Shown one piece after another: positions 27,501-36,114 of a DNA stretch of 64,000 bases (position 1 is its first letter; the number at the start of each line of letters is the position of its first letter). The stretch covers positions 10,367,101-10,431,100 of the forward strand of contig OZ025214.1 of assembly GCA_964019055.1 (NCBI GenBank). Direction: 5' to 3'. Both the position numbers and the translations under genes were made by a program. The DNA is from Anthopleura xanthogrammica. Its lineage: Eukaryota; Cnidaria; Anthozoa; Actiniaria; Actiniidae. Under the pieces are notes generated by a model. The model was not told where the DNA came from. It ran no database searches and saw nothing but the letters and a program-made list of their open reading frames with translations.

Positions 27501-28036
27501 ATATCAACAACATTAAAATTAACAAAAAGATCAGTAAGTTTATCTGAGGTGTCACGTTGGGTGAAATCAGTGACAGAAGAAGATCGGTCAAGAGAACGAT
27601 CAAAAACGGCGTTAAAATCGCCCAACAGAAAAACAGGACTAGAAGTAGTGGTGAACTGATCAAGATCTTCAAAAAAGGGCCCTCTAACCAGATACTGATT
27701 AGGGGCATAAATACAAACGACACGAAAATCATGACAAGAAGATTGAAAGTCGGCGACTATGACACGTCCAGAATTGTGTTGATGGAAGTTGTTAACAGTA
27801 AACCCAGATTTAAAGAGAATACAAACACCAGCACTGTGACTTGACAAATGCGAACCAACAACAGAGAAAGAAGACCCATTGAACCAAGACTGTAGTTCAG
27901 CATCAGATGTTGAGTGGGTCTCTTGAAGACAAACGATGTCCAGTGAAGGGACCATGGAGTTTAACCAAACAAGAAGAGGCTGCCTTTTTGAAAGGTCGCG
28001 AAGACCGTTGACATTCAAGGTTAAGATCTTAACCAT
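24536..28036 (-). CDS. LINE-A ORF2 (copy 3)
   Basis: Intact 1166-aa endonuclease-reverse transcriptase. I see no amino-acid difference from copy 1. It is nearest to the U1 promoter at this locus, with U1 nt 1-16 just beyond the element's 5' end. Confidence 0.94.
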   Translation of the reverse strand: MVKILTLNVNGLRDLSKRQPLLVWLNSMVPSLDIVCLQETHSTSDAELQSWFNGSSFSVVGSHLSSHSAGVCILFKSGFTVNNFHQHNSGRVIVADFQSSCHDFRVVCIYAPNQYLVRGPFFEDLDQFTTTSSPVFLLGDFNAVFDRSLDRSSSVTDFTQRDTSDKLTDLFVNFNVVDIWRTLHPVSKSFTWTRPDGSISSRIDLIGVPNVWSYFAVSSIIVPCPHSDHCAVIVHINIPCPVKRGPSFWKLNISILNEDDYSLIIRNFWKRWIQQKTNYRHLSLWWDRGKQWIKSLSITYCSSKAKARRLERSTLENRASHLKSKIDSGDSSCMPSYKAVLHQISILDQFEAEGLRVRSRTQWAEEGESSTSFFFKSVKKKQSDSTIFSVQNNAGQYVSSSMDLLDAWQEFYSELFSAGSTDNTLQNILLRKLESRLDPSQANLCEGALKPDECYAALKGMTRNKTPGFDGLPMEFYLSFWDILGKDLVDVLNHGCVKGCLSYSQRQGTITLVPKKGDLRNRKNWRPITLLNCDYKIASRAISGRLLKVLSEVISPDQSGSVPGRFIGETVLLLQNIVDFATLNNIPAALISLDQEKAFDRVDWPFLLKTLRVMGFGPNFLQWISTFYTDVLSTVQVNGFFTPFFSLSRGVRQGCPLSPLLYIITAEVLACNIRACPRIEGFLLPGPVSCTSLINQYADDTTLTVTNDDSIRAIFDIYSLYEQASGAKLNPSKSKGLWLGSWANRSDPPVLLDWSSEAIPCLGTSLGPNLPSSSNWDKRITSLSNVFDLWQRRCLSFRGKSLVANALALSGLWYVATVLPLPDGLLSTINKSLFKFFWSGKKELVARTTTNLDKLSGGFAVVDVRLKVRALHVQWIKRFILSPNKWGTFFTYYIQRCFGTTVHEVLSFPAFYPSSLLPPFFASVLESWALLGGHSRGNGYFLCADDNGQPRPLAICTTKLCYSILMKTTAIPPHCINKFSSTFGSLYWAETWKQVHVLPLDRHVIDVNWKIAHGVLYTADRLVSFGMSVDPMCHCNNDRETLQHLFFDCTFTQSVLLQLQTIFLRVTPLCPRLAPRHLLFGFDEGEREIVPPVFSYVLNLAKFFVWMSRNNFRFRNEQPAVRVVLSCVRRRLFFFLPLFAKRFQSERKKRYFKRSWNVIGKFWPNV

Positions 28037-28462
28037 GGAGAGGTTTTAGATGGTTTTTGACCCAAGAAGAAATATGTTTAAACAACCAACAACGCACAAA
28101 ATAATTAAGTTGACCACTTGGTGATTCAACATATATTACAAGATACATAAGTTTAAGGTTGATTACTTTGTAATTCAACATATACGTAATATAATTAATT
28201 ATTAATGTGATCACTTTGTGATCCAATATAGAATACAAAATTAAAGGGTTGATTACTTTGTAATTCAACAATAAATACATAATTATTAATGTAATCACTT
28301 TGTGATTAACTCTAGTATAAAGTAACATAATTAAAGGGTTGATTACTTTGTAATTCAACAATAAATACATAATTATTAGGCTGATCACTTTGTGATTCAG
28401 CCTAGTTAATATAAATAGAATAGTAAATATTTGAAATGTAATGTTATTAAAGTACATGAAGA

Positions 28463-29674
28463 TTATTTTTTAGTTTTAGATTTAGTAGACGGCTTTTTAG
28501 GAGCAGTGGGTTTACGAATGGGTACAACAGGCAAGGCAGCTTTTGAAAGACGTTTTGGCAGTCCAGGCATTTTAGATATTGCCTGCGTGACATTGGCCAG
28601 AAGAGAAGAAGGTATTTCGTTGGGGGCATTATCAGAAGAAGAAGGAGGATTACTGTGACTACCTGACTCAGGAGGTTCAGAAAAGAGTGGTGGAGAATCA
28701 ATTTCAATGTTGGTGTCTTCTTCTTCCACAAGAGCTGAGTATCGATTCACCGAGTGGTGCGCCTCAATAGCAACAGGAGAAGAGGGGTCGGCAGAGATAT
28801 CCGACGCAAAAGGCAAATCATTAACAGTAAAATTTTCAGCAACATCATTAAACGCTTCTGGGTTTTCCTTCTGCGAACGAGATTTTTTGCGTTTAGGCTT
28901 ACTGGCTTCAGAAAGACGTTTGCCAGCAACAAATGATATATCAGAATTTGAGCCAGCAGAAGGAGCAACAGGAGTTACAACAGAAGATTCCTCCTGAGTC
29001 GGTGTCACAGGGAGGTCCTCATAGACCACAGGGCTATTATCTAATGTCCAGGGATGTGAGCAGTATTTTGCAGAATGGCCACCCATTCCACAACGAATAC
29101 AAAGATGGTTGATTTTGTAGGGACAATCATTAATAGCATGCCCCCAACGATTACAGTAATGACAGCATAATTTCTGACCCTTGTAACGAATTACTGCAGG
29201 GTACTTACCAATCCGGATCAGTGAGGGAATGTCCTTTTTAATTATTAGTTCCACCTTACGATCACCATTCCAAATGTCATCATCATCAAGTACATGGGAA
29301 GAGCCTAAGACCTCGCCAAAGTCAAGAAGCACTTGATTCATCTTCTCATCAGGGACTTCAGCAGGAAGATTCTTCACAGACACAAAAACAGATTTAGGGT
29401 CGGACTCGAATAAAGAAATATGGGTGCCAGCAATATGGATCCCGGATTGAAGCAAGGAATCCCGCACATCTTGCTGGTCTTGCTTAAAGGTGATGTCATA
29501 ATGAGTGGCAGAAAGACGCTGGAAACACAGCAGGCTGCTCTTCTCCTTAACGACCACCAAAAGAGATTCAAGAATCAAACATCGAGAAGGAAAGACACCA
29601 TCAAGAGCCAGGCGTCGAGGAAGACGAAGGGTGACCGTCATCGGTCGGTCAACAGAAAATCCCGCGAAGTCCAT
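28463..29674 (-). CDS. LINE-A ORF1 (copy 3)
   Basis: 403 aa from the ATG at 29674. Three nucleotide differences from copy 1 (two near 28555-28561, one at 29219) are all synonymous. Two zinc knuckles are intact. Confidence 0.85.
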   Translation of the reverse strand: MDFAGFSVDRPMTVTLRLPRRLALDGVFPSRCLILESLLVVVKEKSSLLCFQRLSATHYDITFKQDQQDVRDSLLQSGIHIAGTHISLFESDPKSVFVSVKNLPAEVPDEKMNQVLLDFGEVLGSSHVLDDDDIWNGDRKVELIIKKDIPSLIRIGKYPAVIRYKGQKLCCHYCNRWGHAINDCPYKINHLCIRCGMGGHSAKYCSHPWTLDNSPVVYEDLPVTPTQEESSVVTPVAPSAGSNSDISFVAGKRLSEASKPKRKKSRSQKENPEAFNDVAENFTVNDLPFASDISADPSSPVAIEAHHSVNRYSALVEEEDTNIEIDSPPLFSEPPESGSHSNPPSSSDNAPNEIPSSLLANVTQAISKMPGLPKRLSKAALPVVPIRKPTAPKKPSTKSKTKK

Positions 29675-29891
29675 CTCGCGAGGGGCCACGAGGACCGCAC
29701 TCGGAGCCCACCAGCAAGAGTAGAATTGGCACTTGTGGGACTTGTGGAACTTGAAGACGTCCAAAAAAGTTGCGAACTTGAAACAGCACTTCAGAACTTG
29801 GCAACGACTTGAAAACTTGAAAATCACTCAGGAACTCTGCAAAATAAACACAAAACTACTCTCCGAAAAGAATAGCGATACTTGACCCAAA

Positions 29892-29907
29892 CGCGTCAGG
29901 TAAGTAT
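29892..29907 (-). pseudogene. U1: U1 snRNA 5' end (nt 1-16), severed
   Basis: The promoter-side stub of the doubly interrupted U1 gene, reading ATACTTACCTGACGCG on the minus strand. Confidence 0.92.
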
Positions 29908-29958
29908 GCTTGATCAAGCCGCCACATTACTCACCTCTCCTGCATCCTGAACTTGCAG

Positions 29959-29968
29959 CGTGTGGGAT
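29959..29968 (-). promoter_or_regulatory. Candidate U1 PSE-like element (now upstream of LINE-A copy 3)
   Basis: ATCCCACACG at -61 from the U1 start at 29907. The U1-U2 interval here has one private base change at 30030 (C for G). Confidence 0.6.
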
Positions 29969-30068
29969 TTGCTGTCAACCTGGCCTTGTTCTGTGGGGGC
30001 AAGCACAAAGCTACTTAGTTAGTTACTTACTTAGTTTTTCTTTGAGGTTGAAAAATCTTCCCGAAGGA

Positions 30069-30221
30069 AGTGGGCCGTACACGGAGGTAGTGCAATACCG
30101 AGACAACCCGTGGCTGGGACGAGGCAAGCCTCTTTTCCACAGCCCAGTTCCAAAAATCAGTTTAATATATGAGCTACTCAATGAGCAGCGTATCAGATAT
30201 TAAGCTGATAAGAACAGATAC
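30069..30221 (-). pseudogene. U2: U2 snRNA 3' part (nt 36 to end), cut by LINE-C
   Basis: Minus-strand U2 from nt 36 to the 3' end, including the Sm site and terminal stem-loop. The first 49 nt are at 35651-35699. The break falls within the GTAGTA branch-site pairing element. Confidence 0.93.
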
Positions 30222-30421
30222 TTTTTTTTTTTTTTTTTTTTTTTTTTATTTTTAAAAGTGTTTATTGGTCCAAGAAAGTCTAATAAATAATTACAGGGGC
30301 GAGATCTTCTTGTGGCCTATATAATAAGTTGTAAACTGGTTTATTTTTTTCCTAGACTGTCTACACTGCCTGAACTGTCTAGACTGTCTAAAGATTATGG
30401 TAATATTTTGATACTGTTGTG

Positions 30422-30856
30422 AAAGTCAAGCCGGTAGGGCCAGGTCAGCTCCGGGATGGGTGACCACCGAGAGTGACCTGGTGGACCGAGCGAGACTTGA
30501 TAAACTGAAAAGTCAAGCTCGATACGGCCAGGTCAGCTCTGGGATGGGTGACCATTGAGAGCCGCCTGGTGAATCGAGCGAGACATATATAAACTTAGAA
30601 AGAAAAAGTCAAGCCCGGTAGGGCTAGGTCTCAACTCGGATGGGTGACCAAATTGGAAACCTGGTGGTGAGTGAGACATATAAATAAACTAAGACGAAGG
30701 CGCTCGAACATAGTTAAAAAAAAAGTCAAGCCCGATAGGGCTAGGTCCCAACTGGGATGGGTGACCAAAATGAGAGCCTGGTGGCGTGTGCTACTCAGGC
30801 AAGAGAGAAAAGTAAATTAATAGAATATGGAGCCTGGTGGCGTTAACTACTCAGGC
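30422..30856 (+). repeat. Four 5S rRNA-derived repeats in the LINE-C 3' UTR (antisense)
   Basis: Plus-strand copies begin near 30422, 30509, 30605 and 30722. Each follows 5S from about nt 48 to near its end. The third reads AAGTCAAGCCCGGTAGGGC, then CGGATGGGTGACC, then CCTGGTGG. Box A and box C words are kept; the middle and 3' stem vary. A partial fifth copy (28 bp, AGCCTGGTGGCG) lies at 30829-30856. The repeats are antisense to the element and end 33 bp from the ORF2 stop. The rest of the 3' UTR (30248-30421) shows nothing recognisable. Confidence 0.85.
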
Positions 30857-30888
30857 CAGAGAGAAGAGTAAATTAATTGAATGGTTTC

Positions 30889-33800
30889 TTATAGGTTGAG
30901 GATCAGCCTGTCTCCACGAACAGAGCATAAGACATCGTTGATCCCCCATTTCCCGTGCGTAGCGACTAGGCTGTCTGAGTTGAGCGCGAGCTCTCCTTGG
31001 ATTCGCGAGCGAATCGAAGCCTTCACCTTCGCAACGATGTCGGCGGACTGTTGTTGTTCGTGCTCGAACAAAGACTTGTTCCTAGCGTCCCAGAGATGCC
31101 AAAGAACGAGTTTGATGAGGTAGCGCACCAAGGTCGTGGTCCGAGAGTCCTTCCTGCCTCGAGACAGACCGACATGGAGCAACAAAGTCTCCTCGTCTCG
31201 ATTCAGAGAAGACCCACGAACCGATTCAGCGATTGGGATTGCCCAATCCCAGACAGCGCGCGCGAAGCGGCAAGTCAGAAAGACGTGTTTAAGCGTTTCC
31301 ATTCTCGCGCGAGCGCAGCGGTGACAGGTCGGCCGGAAGGTGAGTTTCAGGCGAGTGGTTAGAAAATAGGCTGTGCGAACAACCCCGTGTCTGATCTTCC
31401 ACAGGAGATCGCTTTCCCAGTTCGTGCTAAGGCCACCATAAGTGCTCGACCAGATGGCAGGCCAAACAAGCGAATGGCCTGCTCTGGCTTCCCACTCACG
31501 TTGAACCTTAGTTTTGAACGGAAGTGCTTGGAGAAATTCGAGATAAATCGATTTACTCGTGATCTCCTTGATTGAGCACGTTTTAAGCCAAGGCTTGATT
31601 TCTGCTATTGTTGACAGCAGGAATTCATAGCGTGAGCTACAATGACCCGGCTGTGCAACTGCTACGAAGTTGCCTTTAAGCCAGGACCATTCTTGCCGGA
31701 ACGCTAAACTGCGACTGGTCCAGTATCGAGCGAAGTGAACCCATTTCGCCTGCGTTTCTGGATCAGTAATCGCAGTTATCCATTTGATTTGGAGCGCTTT
31801 GACCTTCGAGAGGACATGAAGAACCCCCAGTCCTCCCCTCTCGGGTGGTTGAACGCACGTGTCTCGGCTGACCTGAGGCGTTTTGCCTGACCAGAAAAAA
31901 TCCCAGACAAGCTGATTTATTCGTGTGGCGATTGCTGCTGGCATCTGCAATACACTGGCTGTGTATAACAGCTTGCTGGCTGCTAGCGTGTTGATTACCA
32001 GGGCTTTTCCTTTAAGCGAAAGCGCTCGGCCTCGCCAGAGATTCAGTGTCTTTTGGAGTTTCTGGACTCGCTGAGTCCAATTGAACTCCGTAAGATCACC
32101 AAATCCGAACCATACGCCGAGTATTTTGACTTTGTCATCGACCCATCGTATGTCTACGGGCCTTTCGATTGATCCTCTTGAGGCACCAATCCAAAGGCCT
32201 TCGGATTTGTCTCTGTTGAGTTTGGCACCGGTAGCCTTCTCATATATGTTTATATGCTCGAAGGCTCGAGCGATGGAATACGAATTTTTGAGCGTCAGAG
32301 TTAAGTCATCAGCGTACTGGCTAGTTTTAGCTGTCACGCTCGCCGTGGGCAGAGCTATCCCTTCGATTTGGGTGTCTTGTCGGATAGAATTAGACAAGAC
32401 CTCAGCCACTAGACAGTAGAGTAGAGGCGAGAGAGGACAACCCTGTCTCACCCCCCGTTCTAAAGGAAAATAACTGGTCAGCCAGCCGTTATTGCTAACT
32501 GCTGACTGACTGTTGGCGTAGATAGTCTTGATCCAGTGTCGAAACACTGAACCAAAACCCATGGTCGCTAGCACACGATCGAGAAACACTCGATCGACTC
32601 TGTCAAATGCCTTCTCTTGATCGAGCGCGATCAAGGCACCTGGTAATCGTTTCGCCTCAGCATAGTCGAAAATATCTCTCACGAGGAAACAATTTTCGAA
32701 TATACTGCGACCCGGGACGCCACACGTTTGATCAGGGTCCAAGACAGAATGCAAAACACCCTGAAGGCGGTTGGCTAGAGCTTTACTGCAGATCTTATAG
32801 TCTACATTGAGTAAAGAGATGGGTCTCCAGTTCTTCAGAAGAAGACGGTCGTCTTTCTTAAAAAGAAGCGAGAGGATACTCTGAGTCTGTGATGTCGAAA
32901 GAGCTTGTCTTTCGAAACCATAATTGAGTATACAAACAAGATCAGGGCCGATAAGATCCCAAAAGTGTTTGTAGAACTCAGCTGGAAGTCCGTCGTTGCC
33001 AGGCGACCGGTTTGGCTTCATTTGTTTGAGCGCTTCGAAACACTCATCGAAAAGAAGCTCAGACTCTAGAGATCGACTCTCGTCGACCGTTAGTTTATTA
33101 TTCAACTTAGCTAGCAAGAGATCCTGGGACGTGGGGTCTGTCGTCTCTGCCGTGTAGAGAGATTGATAAAAATCCCGAAGGGTTGACAGGATCTCGGGGT
33201 TTGAGGTCACGGTCGTGCCGGCTTTGTTTGTGATAGCCGTGATGGTATTTTTGGATTTTCTCGTGCTTTCTAAGTTGAAGAAAAACTTGGTAGGTTTTTC
33301 CCCTTCCTCTATGAACTGGGCTTTTGAGCGTATCTTGGCCCCCTCGAGCGTTTGTGTGTGCAAAGTTTCGAGCTGTTTTTTGATGTTGAGCAATCTGTGT
33401 GTGTCAGCATGTGATCTGTTGAGTGTCTGGTATTCACGTTCGAGGTCTGCTTTGACAGAGGCTCTTTGTCTAGCTAACCGCAGGGAAGCCGAGATTGCTA
33501 TTTTCTTCAAACGGAATTTTCCAAGGTCCCACCACAATCTGTGGTCAGGAAACTTGGATTTTTCCGTTTGCCACTCGCGCCAAAAGACACGAACTGCCTC
33601 GCAGAAGCGATGGTCGTGCAGTAAGGAACAGTTGAACTTCCAATTTCCCCTACCACGTGGCAGGGAAGATGAAAGCCTCAAATGACCCACGACACAAGCA
33701 TGGTCTGAGAACGGGAAAGGCTTAATCACGCACTTACACGCTTGACTCGCCAAGCCCTCGGGGACATAGATTCGATCTATTCTGGACCCCAGAGAGCCGT

Positions 33801-34386
33801 CAGGTCTAAAATATGTTGTTTCCGTGCTCTGGGGATGCAGAAAACGGAACAAATCTACGCCACGAAAGCCAGACAGATAGTCACGCAACTCGCGCGCGCC
33901 TGCATCGCCAGACCTTGGATCGCCTCCCCATTTGTCCAGGGAAAGGTTCGAAATACAATTGAAATCCCCGGCCACGATCGCCGGTACCCCAGCATAAGAG
34001 TGTTCCCACATCCGATTAAAGAAGGAAACTCTGTCAGCTGGGGCATTCGGCGCGTAGACGGAGATCAATTGGAGTCGAAAGTTCTCGATCTCAAGCAAGA
34101 CACTCAACATCCGGCCGTGAGTGTCACGCTTGAGGCCGAGGAACTTGAACTCGAAGTTTTCTTTGAACAGAATCCCGACCCCACGAGCGTGGTTCGAGCC
34201 GTAACTCCAGAAAGCCTTCCCTCCCCAATTTGTTTCCCATGACAGGGCTTCTGTCGAGTCCGAAATGTGGGCTTCCTGCACGAACGTGATGTCGCGATTC
34301 TGTTCACGCAAAGAATTAAATATTTTAGCACGTTTAGCAGCCTCGTGCATGCCATTGACATTGATCGAACAGAACGAGACTGCCAT
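30889..34386 (-). CDS. LINE-C ORF2: endonuclease-reverse transcriptase
   Basis: A 1165-aa protein from the ATG at 34386. Endonuclease: INVNGMH at 8-14, QEAH with Glu38, Tyr111 in VYAPN, GDFN with Asp141/Asn143, SRID at 201-204, SDH at 227-229. Reverse transcriptase: NDGLPAEFY at 464, ALDQEKAFDR with Asp589, GVRQGCPLSPLLY at 645, YADD at 691-694. C-terminal C1021/C1024/H1034/C1039. The frame is open further upstream, with in-frame ATGs at 34395, 34422 and 34455; the last would overlap ORF1. I chose 34386 because the conserved endonuclease starts within a few residues, as in LINE-A. Intact; nicks U2 at 35/36. Confidence 0.93.
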   Translation of the reverse strand: MAVSFCSINVNGMHEAAKRAKIFNSLREQNRDITFVQEAHISDSTEALSWETNWGGKAFWSYGSNHARGVGILFKENFEFKFLGLKRDTHGRMLSVLLEIENFRLQLISVYAPNAPADRVSFFNRMWEHSYAGVPAIVAGDFNCISNLSLDKWGGDPRSGDAGARELRDYLSGFRGVDLFRFLHPQSTETTYFRPDGSLGSRIDRIYVPEGLASQACKCVIKPFPFSDHACVVGHLRLSSSLPRGRGNWKFNCSLLHDHRFCEAVRVFWREWQTEKSKFPDHRLWWDLGKFRLKKIAISASLRLARQRASVKADLEREYQTLNRSHADTHRLLNIKKQLETLHTQTLEGAKIRSKAQFIEEGEKPTKFFFNLESTRKSKNTITAITNKAGTTVTSNPEILSTLRDFYQSLYTAETTDPTSQDLLLAKLNNKLTVDESRSLESELLFDECFEALKQMKPNRSPGNDGLPAEFYKHFWDLIGPDLVCILNYGFERQALSTSQTQSILSLLFKKDDRLLLKNWRPISLLNVDYKICSKALANRLQGVLHSVLDPDQTCGVPGRSIFENCFLVRDIFDYAEAKRLPGALIALDQEKAFDRVDRVFLDRVLATMGFGSVFRHWIKTIYANSQSAVSNNGWLTSYFPLERGVRQGCPLSPLLYCLVAEVLSNSIRQDTQIEGIALPTASVTAKTSQYADDLTLTLKNSYSIARAFEHINIYEKATGAKLNRDKSEGLWIGASRGSIERPVDIRWVDDKVKILGVWFGFGDLTEFNWTQRVQKLQKTLNLWRGRALSLKGKALVINTLAASKLLYTASVLQMPAAIATRINQLVWDFFWSGKTPQVSRDTCVQPPERGGLGVLHVLSKVKALQIKWITAITDPETQAKWVHFARYWTSRSLAFRQEWSWLKGNFVAVAQPGHCSSRYEFLLSTIAEIKPWLKTCSIKEITSKSIYLEFLQALPFKTKVQREWEARAGHSLVWPAIWSSTYGGLSTNWESDLLWKIRHGVVRTAYFLTTRLKLTFRPTCHRCARARMETLKHVFLTCRFARAVWDWAIPIAESVRGSSLNRDEETLLLHVGLSRGRKDSRTTTLVRYLIKLVLWHLWDARNKSLFEHEQQQSADIVAKVKASIRSRIQGELALNSDSLVATHGKWGINDVLCSVRGDRLILNL

Positions 34387-34438
34387 TGTGACCATTAAAA
34401 ATAGATAAAAATTAAAAATCATTGTTAAAAAATCAAAA

Positions 34439-35569
34439 TCAGGTGTTTTTAACATATGATGATTTGAAGTGAGTATTAAATAAATCAACTAGCTTATCTG
34501 TTGCTGATTCAGCCGTCAGTTTGTCCATAGTTTGCCAGCGACTAACGATTGGATCGTCCACTATGTGGGCCTCGCTGCCTCGTGATTCTGTATATACACC
34601 GTGATGTATTCGAGCGTGGAGAGCAAGGGCTTTGGCCATGGTAGATTTGTCTGTGTTCCTCAAGCGCCTGGCGCTGCCGGAGGGGCCGGTGTTTGTAAGA
34701 TCGAGTACGAAACGATCGTATGGCTCGATCTTACAGTGTTTTTTCAACACCGAAGACTTTGATGGCGAGTCTGGGGTCGCGGGATCAATCTCCCGATCGC
34801 GTTTCGTGGACCCTCGCGGCAGGACTTGAGGTTCTTGAGGTTCATTCTCCTGTGATGAGGAGGCTGAAACGGCAGTGGGTGTGGAGGTGGTGTTTGTGTC
34901 CATTGTGTGGACTTCGGGTTGTTCGTTTTCTGGATTGTTAGGAATCGTCTCAGACTCGTTAGTTTTGCTCTGGTTCCAGGTCGAGGTGGTTCGTCCTTGT
35001 GCGTGGTTGTGGTTGATTCCTTTTCTTCGTCGCTGGAGTGGACAGGATTTCACTGTATGGTCCAGTGACGAGCATCTCAGACAACTCTCGGGTTGCCCCG
35101 TGTATTTGAAGCCGAATGAGAAGCCCGCCACGGACATCCTGTACGGTAGAGGTTTCTCCAGCTTCGAGAAATCAACCACGCGGACCCCAGTTTCGAGCTC
35201 TCGAAGGCCCTCGTCTTTGAAGTGAAGTCGACGAATGCTACGCACTTCGCCATACCGGCCTAGGAGAGCCCGAAGATCTGTGTCTGGATATTCTATTGGA
35301 AGGAAGACCGACACGTAGGTATGTTGGATGGCGATGGAGGCCACGGGGAAATTCGTGTGGAAAAGATCAATACCACGTTGTTCGCAGAGTTCTGCACCTT
35401 CTTCTGTTTTGAAAACGATGTCGATGGCGTGTCCGCCCGGGCAGGTTTGGGCTCCCACGAGCTCGTAATCCTTTGCGCGTAGAGCTCGCAGGACCGAAAT
35501 GACGGTAACGCGATCCTCGTCTTTCGGGAGTTGGAGGCGAACTGTCCTTGATGCTCGAAATGGTGGCAT
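34439..35569 (-). CDS. LINE-C ORF1: zinc-knuckle RNA-binding protein
   Basis: A 376-aa protein starting MPPFRASRTVRLQLP at the ATG at 35569. A weak RRM-like stretch (about 83-135, TYVSVFLPIEYPD onward) is followed by MSVAGFSFGFKYTGQ and one CX2CX4HX4C knuckle at C163/C166/H171/C176, then a Ser/Thr/Pro-rich linker and a short basic segment. The frame stays open through the 5' UTR, U2 nt 1-49 and U2 promoter sequence to 35824. Those 85 codons are host DNA read by chance and are not part of the gene. Confidence 0.87.
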   Translation of the reverse strand: MPPFRASRTVRLQLPKDEDRVTVISVLRALRAKDYELVGAQTCPGGHAIDIVFKTEEGAELCEQRGIDLFHTNFPVASIAIQHTYVSVFLPIEYPDTDLRALLGRYGEVRSIRRLHFKDEGLRELETGVRVVDFSKLEKPLPYRMSVAGFSFGFKYTGQPESCLRCSSLDHTVKSCPLQRRRKGINHNHAQGRTTSTWNQSKTNESETIPNNPENEQPEVHTMDTNTTSTPTAVSASSSQENEPQEPQVLPRGSTKRDREIDPATPDSPSKSSVLKKHCKIEPYDRFVLDLTNTGPSGSARRLRNTDKSTMAKALALHARIHHGVYTESRGSEAHIVDDPIVSRWQTMDKLTAESATDKLVDLFNTHFKSSYVKNT

Positions 35570-35650
35570 TATTAAACGTGATAAATGTGAAAAAACTACT
35601 TGTGAAAGAGATAAACTCGGCTTTCGGCTAACCAAGTGAGTAACCTGAAA

Positions 35651-35699
35651 ATAAGAACAGATACTACACTTGATCTTAGCCAAAAGGCCGAGAAGCGAT
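35651..35699 (-). pseudogene. U2: U2 snRNA 5' part (nt 1-49), severed by LINE-C
   Basis: Promoter-side half of the interrupted U2 gene: canonical 5' end through the branch-site region. Nucleotides 36-49 are the duplication. A transcript from the U2 promoter would carry this segment fused to the LINE-C 5' UTR. Confidence 0.93.
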
Positions 35700-35750
35700 A
35701 AACCAATCCATCCCACCCTCCACCAGCCCTTCAACAATACTACTCCCAAC

Positions 35751-35760
35751 CATGTGGGAT
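35751..35760 (-). promoter_or_regulatory. Candidate U2 PSE-like element (now upstream of LINE-C)
   Basis: ATCCCACATG at -61 from the U2 start at 35699. The promoter region is unchanged relative to intact units. Confidence 0.6.
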
Positions 35761-35994
35761 CGACACCCATACGCAGCTTCCTACCTACTCTACCTACTCT
35801 ACCTACCTGCTCACTCACTCGCACTACTCACTACTCACTACTCAACCAACCCACTGCAAACACAACCCTCAAACCAAAATTTTGACAGGGGTCCCCCCCA
35901 CCCCTAGCTTCTTCACAGAAAGACTCCAACAACAACCCACTCAACTGCTCCAAAAACACCGCTACAAAACCTTTAAACTGCAACTTTATTCTTC

Positions 35995-36114
35995 GTCTAC
36001 GGCCATACCACCGGGAAAAAACCGGTTCTCGTCCGATCACCGAAGTCAAGCCCGGTAGGGCCAGGTTAGTACTTGGATGGGTGACCGCCTGGGAATACCT
36101 GGTGCTGTAGACTT
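35995..36114 (+). rRNA. 5S: 5S rRNA
   Basis: Intact 5S gene just outside the LINE-C-interrupted U2, with its terminator. It offers the nearest intact reference for the 5S-like repeats inside LINE-C. Confidence 0.97.

Larger units (their letters stand above)
24211..29891 (-). mobile_element. LINE-A copy 3
   Basis: Full-length, 5681 bp, a single copy with 13-bp duplications at 24198-24210 and 29892-29904. The tail is A5TA7. It belongs to a sub-lineage with copies 5 and 6, marked by TTTTGGCAGTCC at 28553-28564 where copies 1, 2 and 4 have TTTCGGCAATCC. It also has private changes at 24362 (3' UTR) and 29219. Confidence 0.95.
30222..35650 (-). mobile_element. LINE-C: U2-specific non-LTR retrotransposon
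   Basis: Full-length, 5429 bp, in U2 orientation, with the 14-bp duplication ATAAGAACAGATAC at 30208-30221 and 35651-35664 (U2 nt 36-49). It has a 26-nt poly(A) (T at 30222-30247), a 3' UTR with four antisense 5S-like repeats, ORF2, ORF1 and an 81-bp 5' UTR. Target and domain plan match the U2-specific Tx1-clade families described in animals (Keno is the one I recall). Whether it is a member or a convergent family needs alignment. Confidence 0.94.

Noticed and set aside
30422..30856. Functional 5S rRNA genes in LINE-C
   Set aside because: Each copy lacks about the first 47 nt and the terminal stem partner, and the central region has diverged.
34439..35824. A 461-residue ORF1 for LINE-C that begins outside the element
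   Set aside because: The N-terminal 85 codons read through U2 promoter and U2 snRNA sequence and the element's 5' UTR; the element's own ATG is at 35569.
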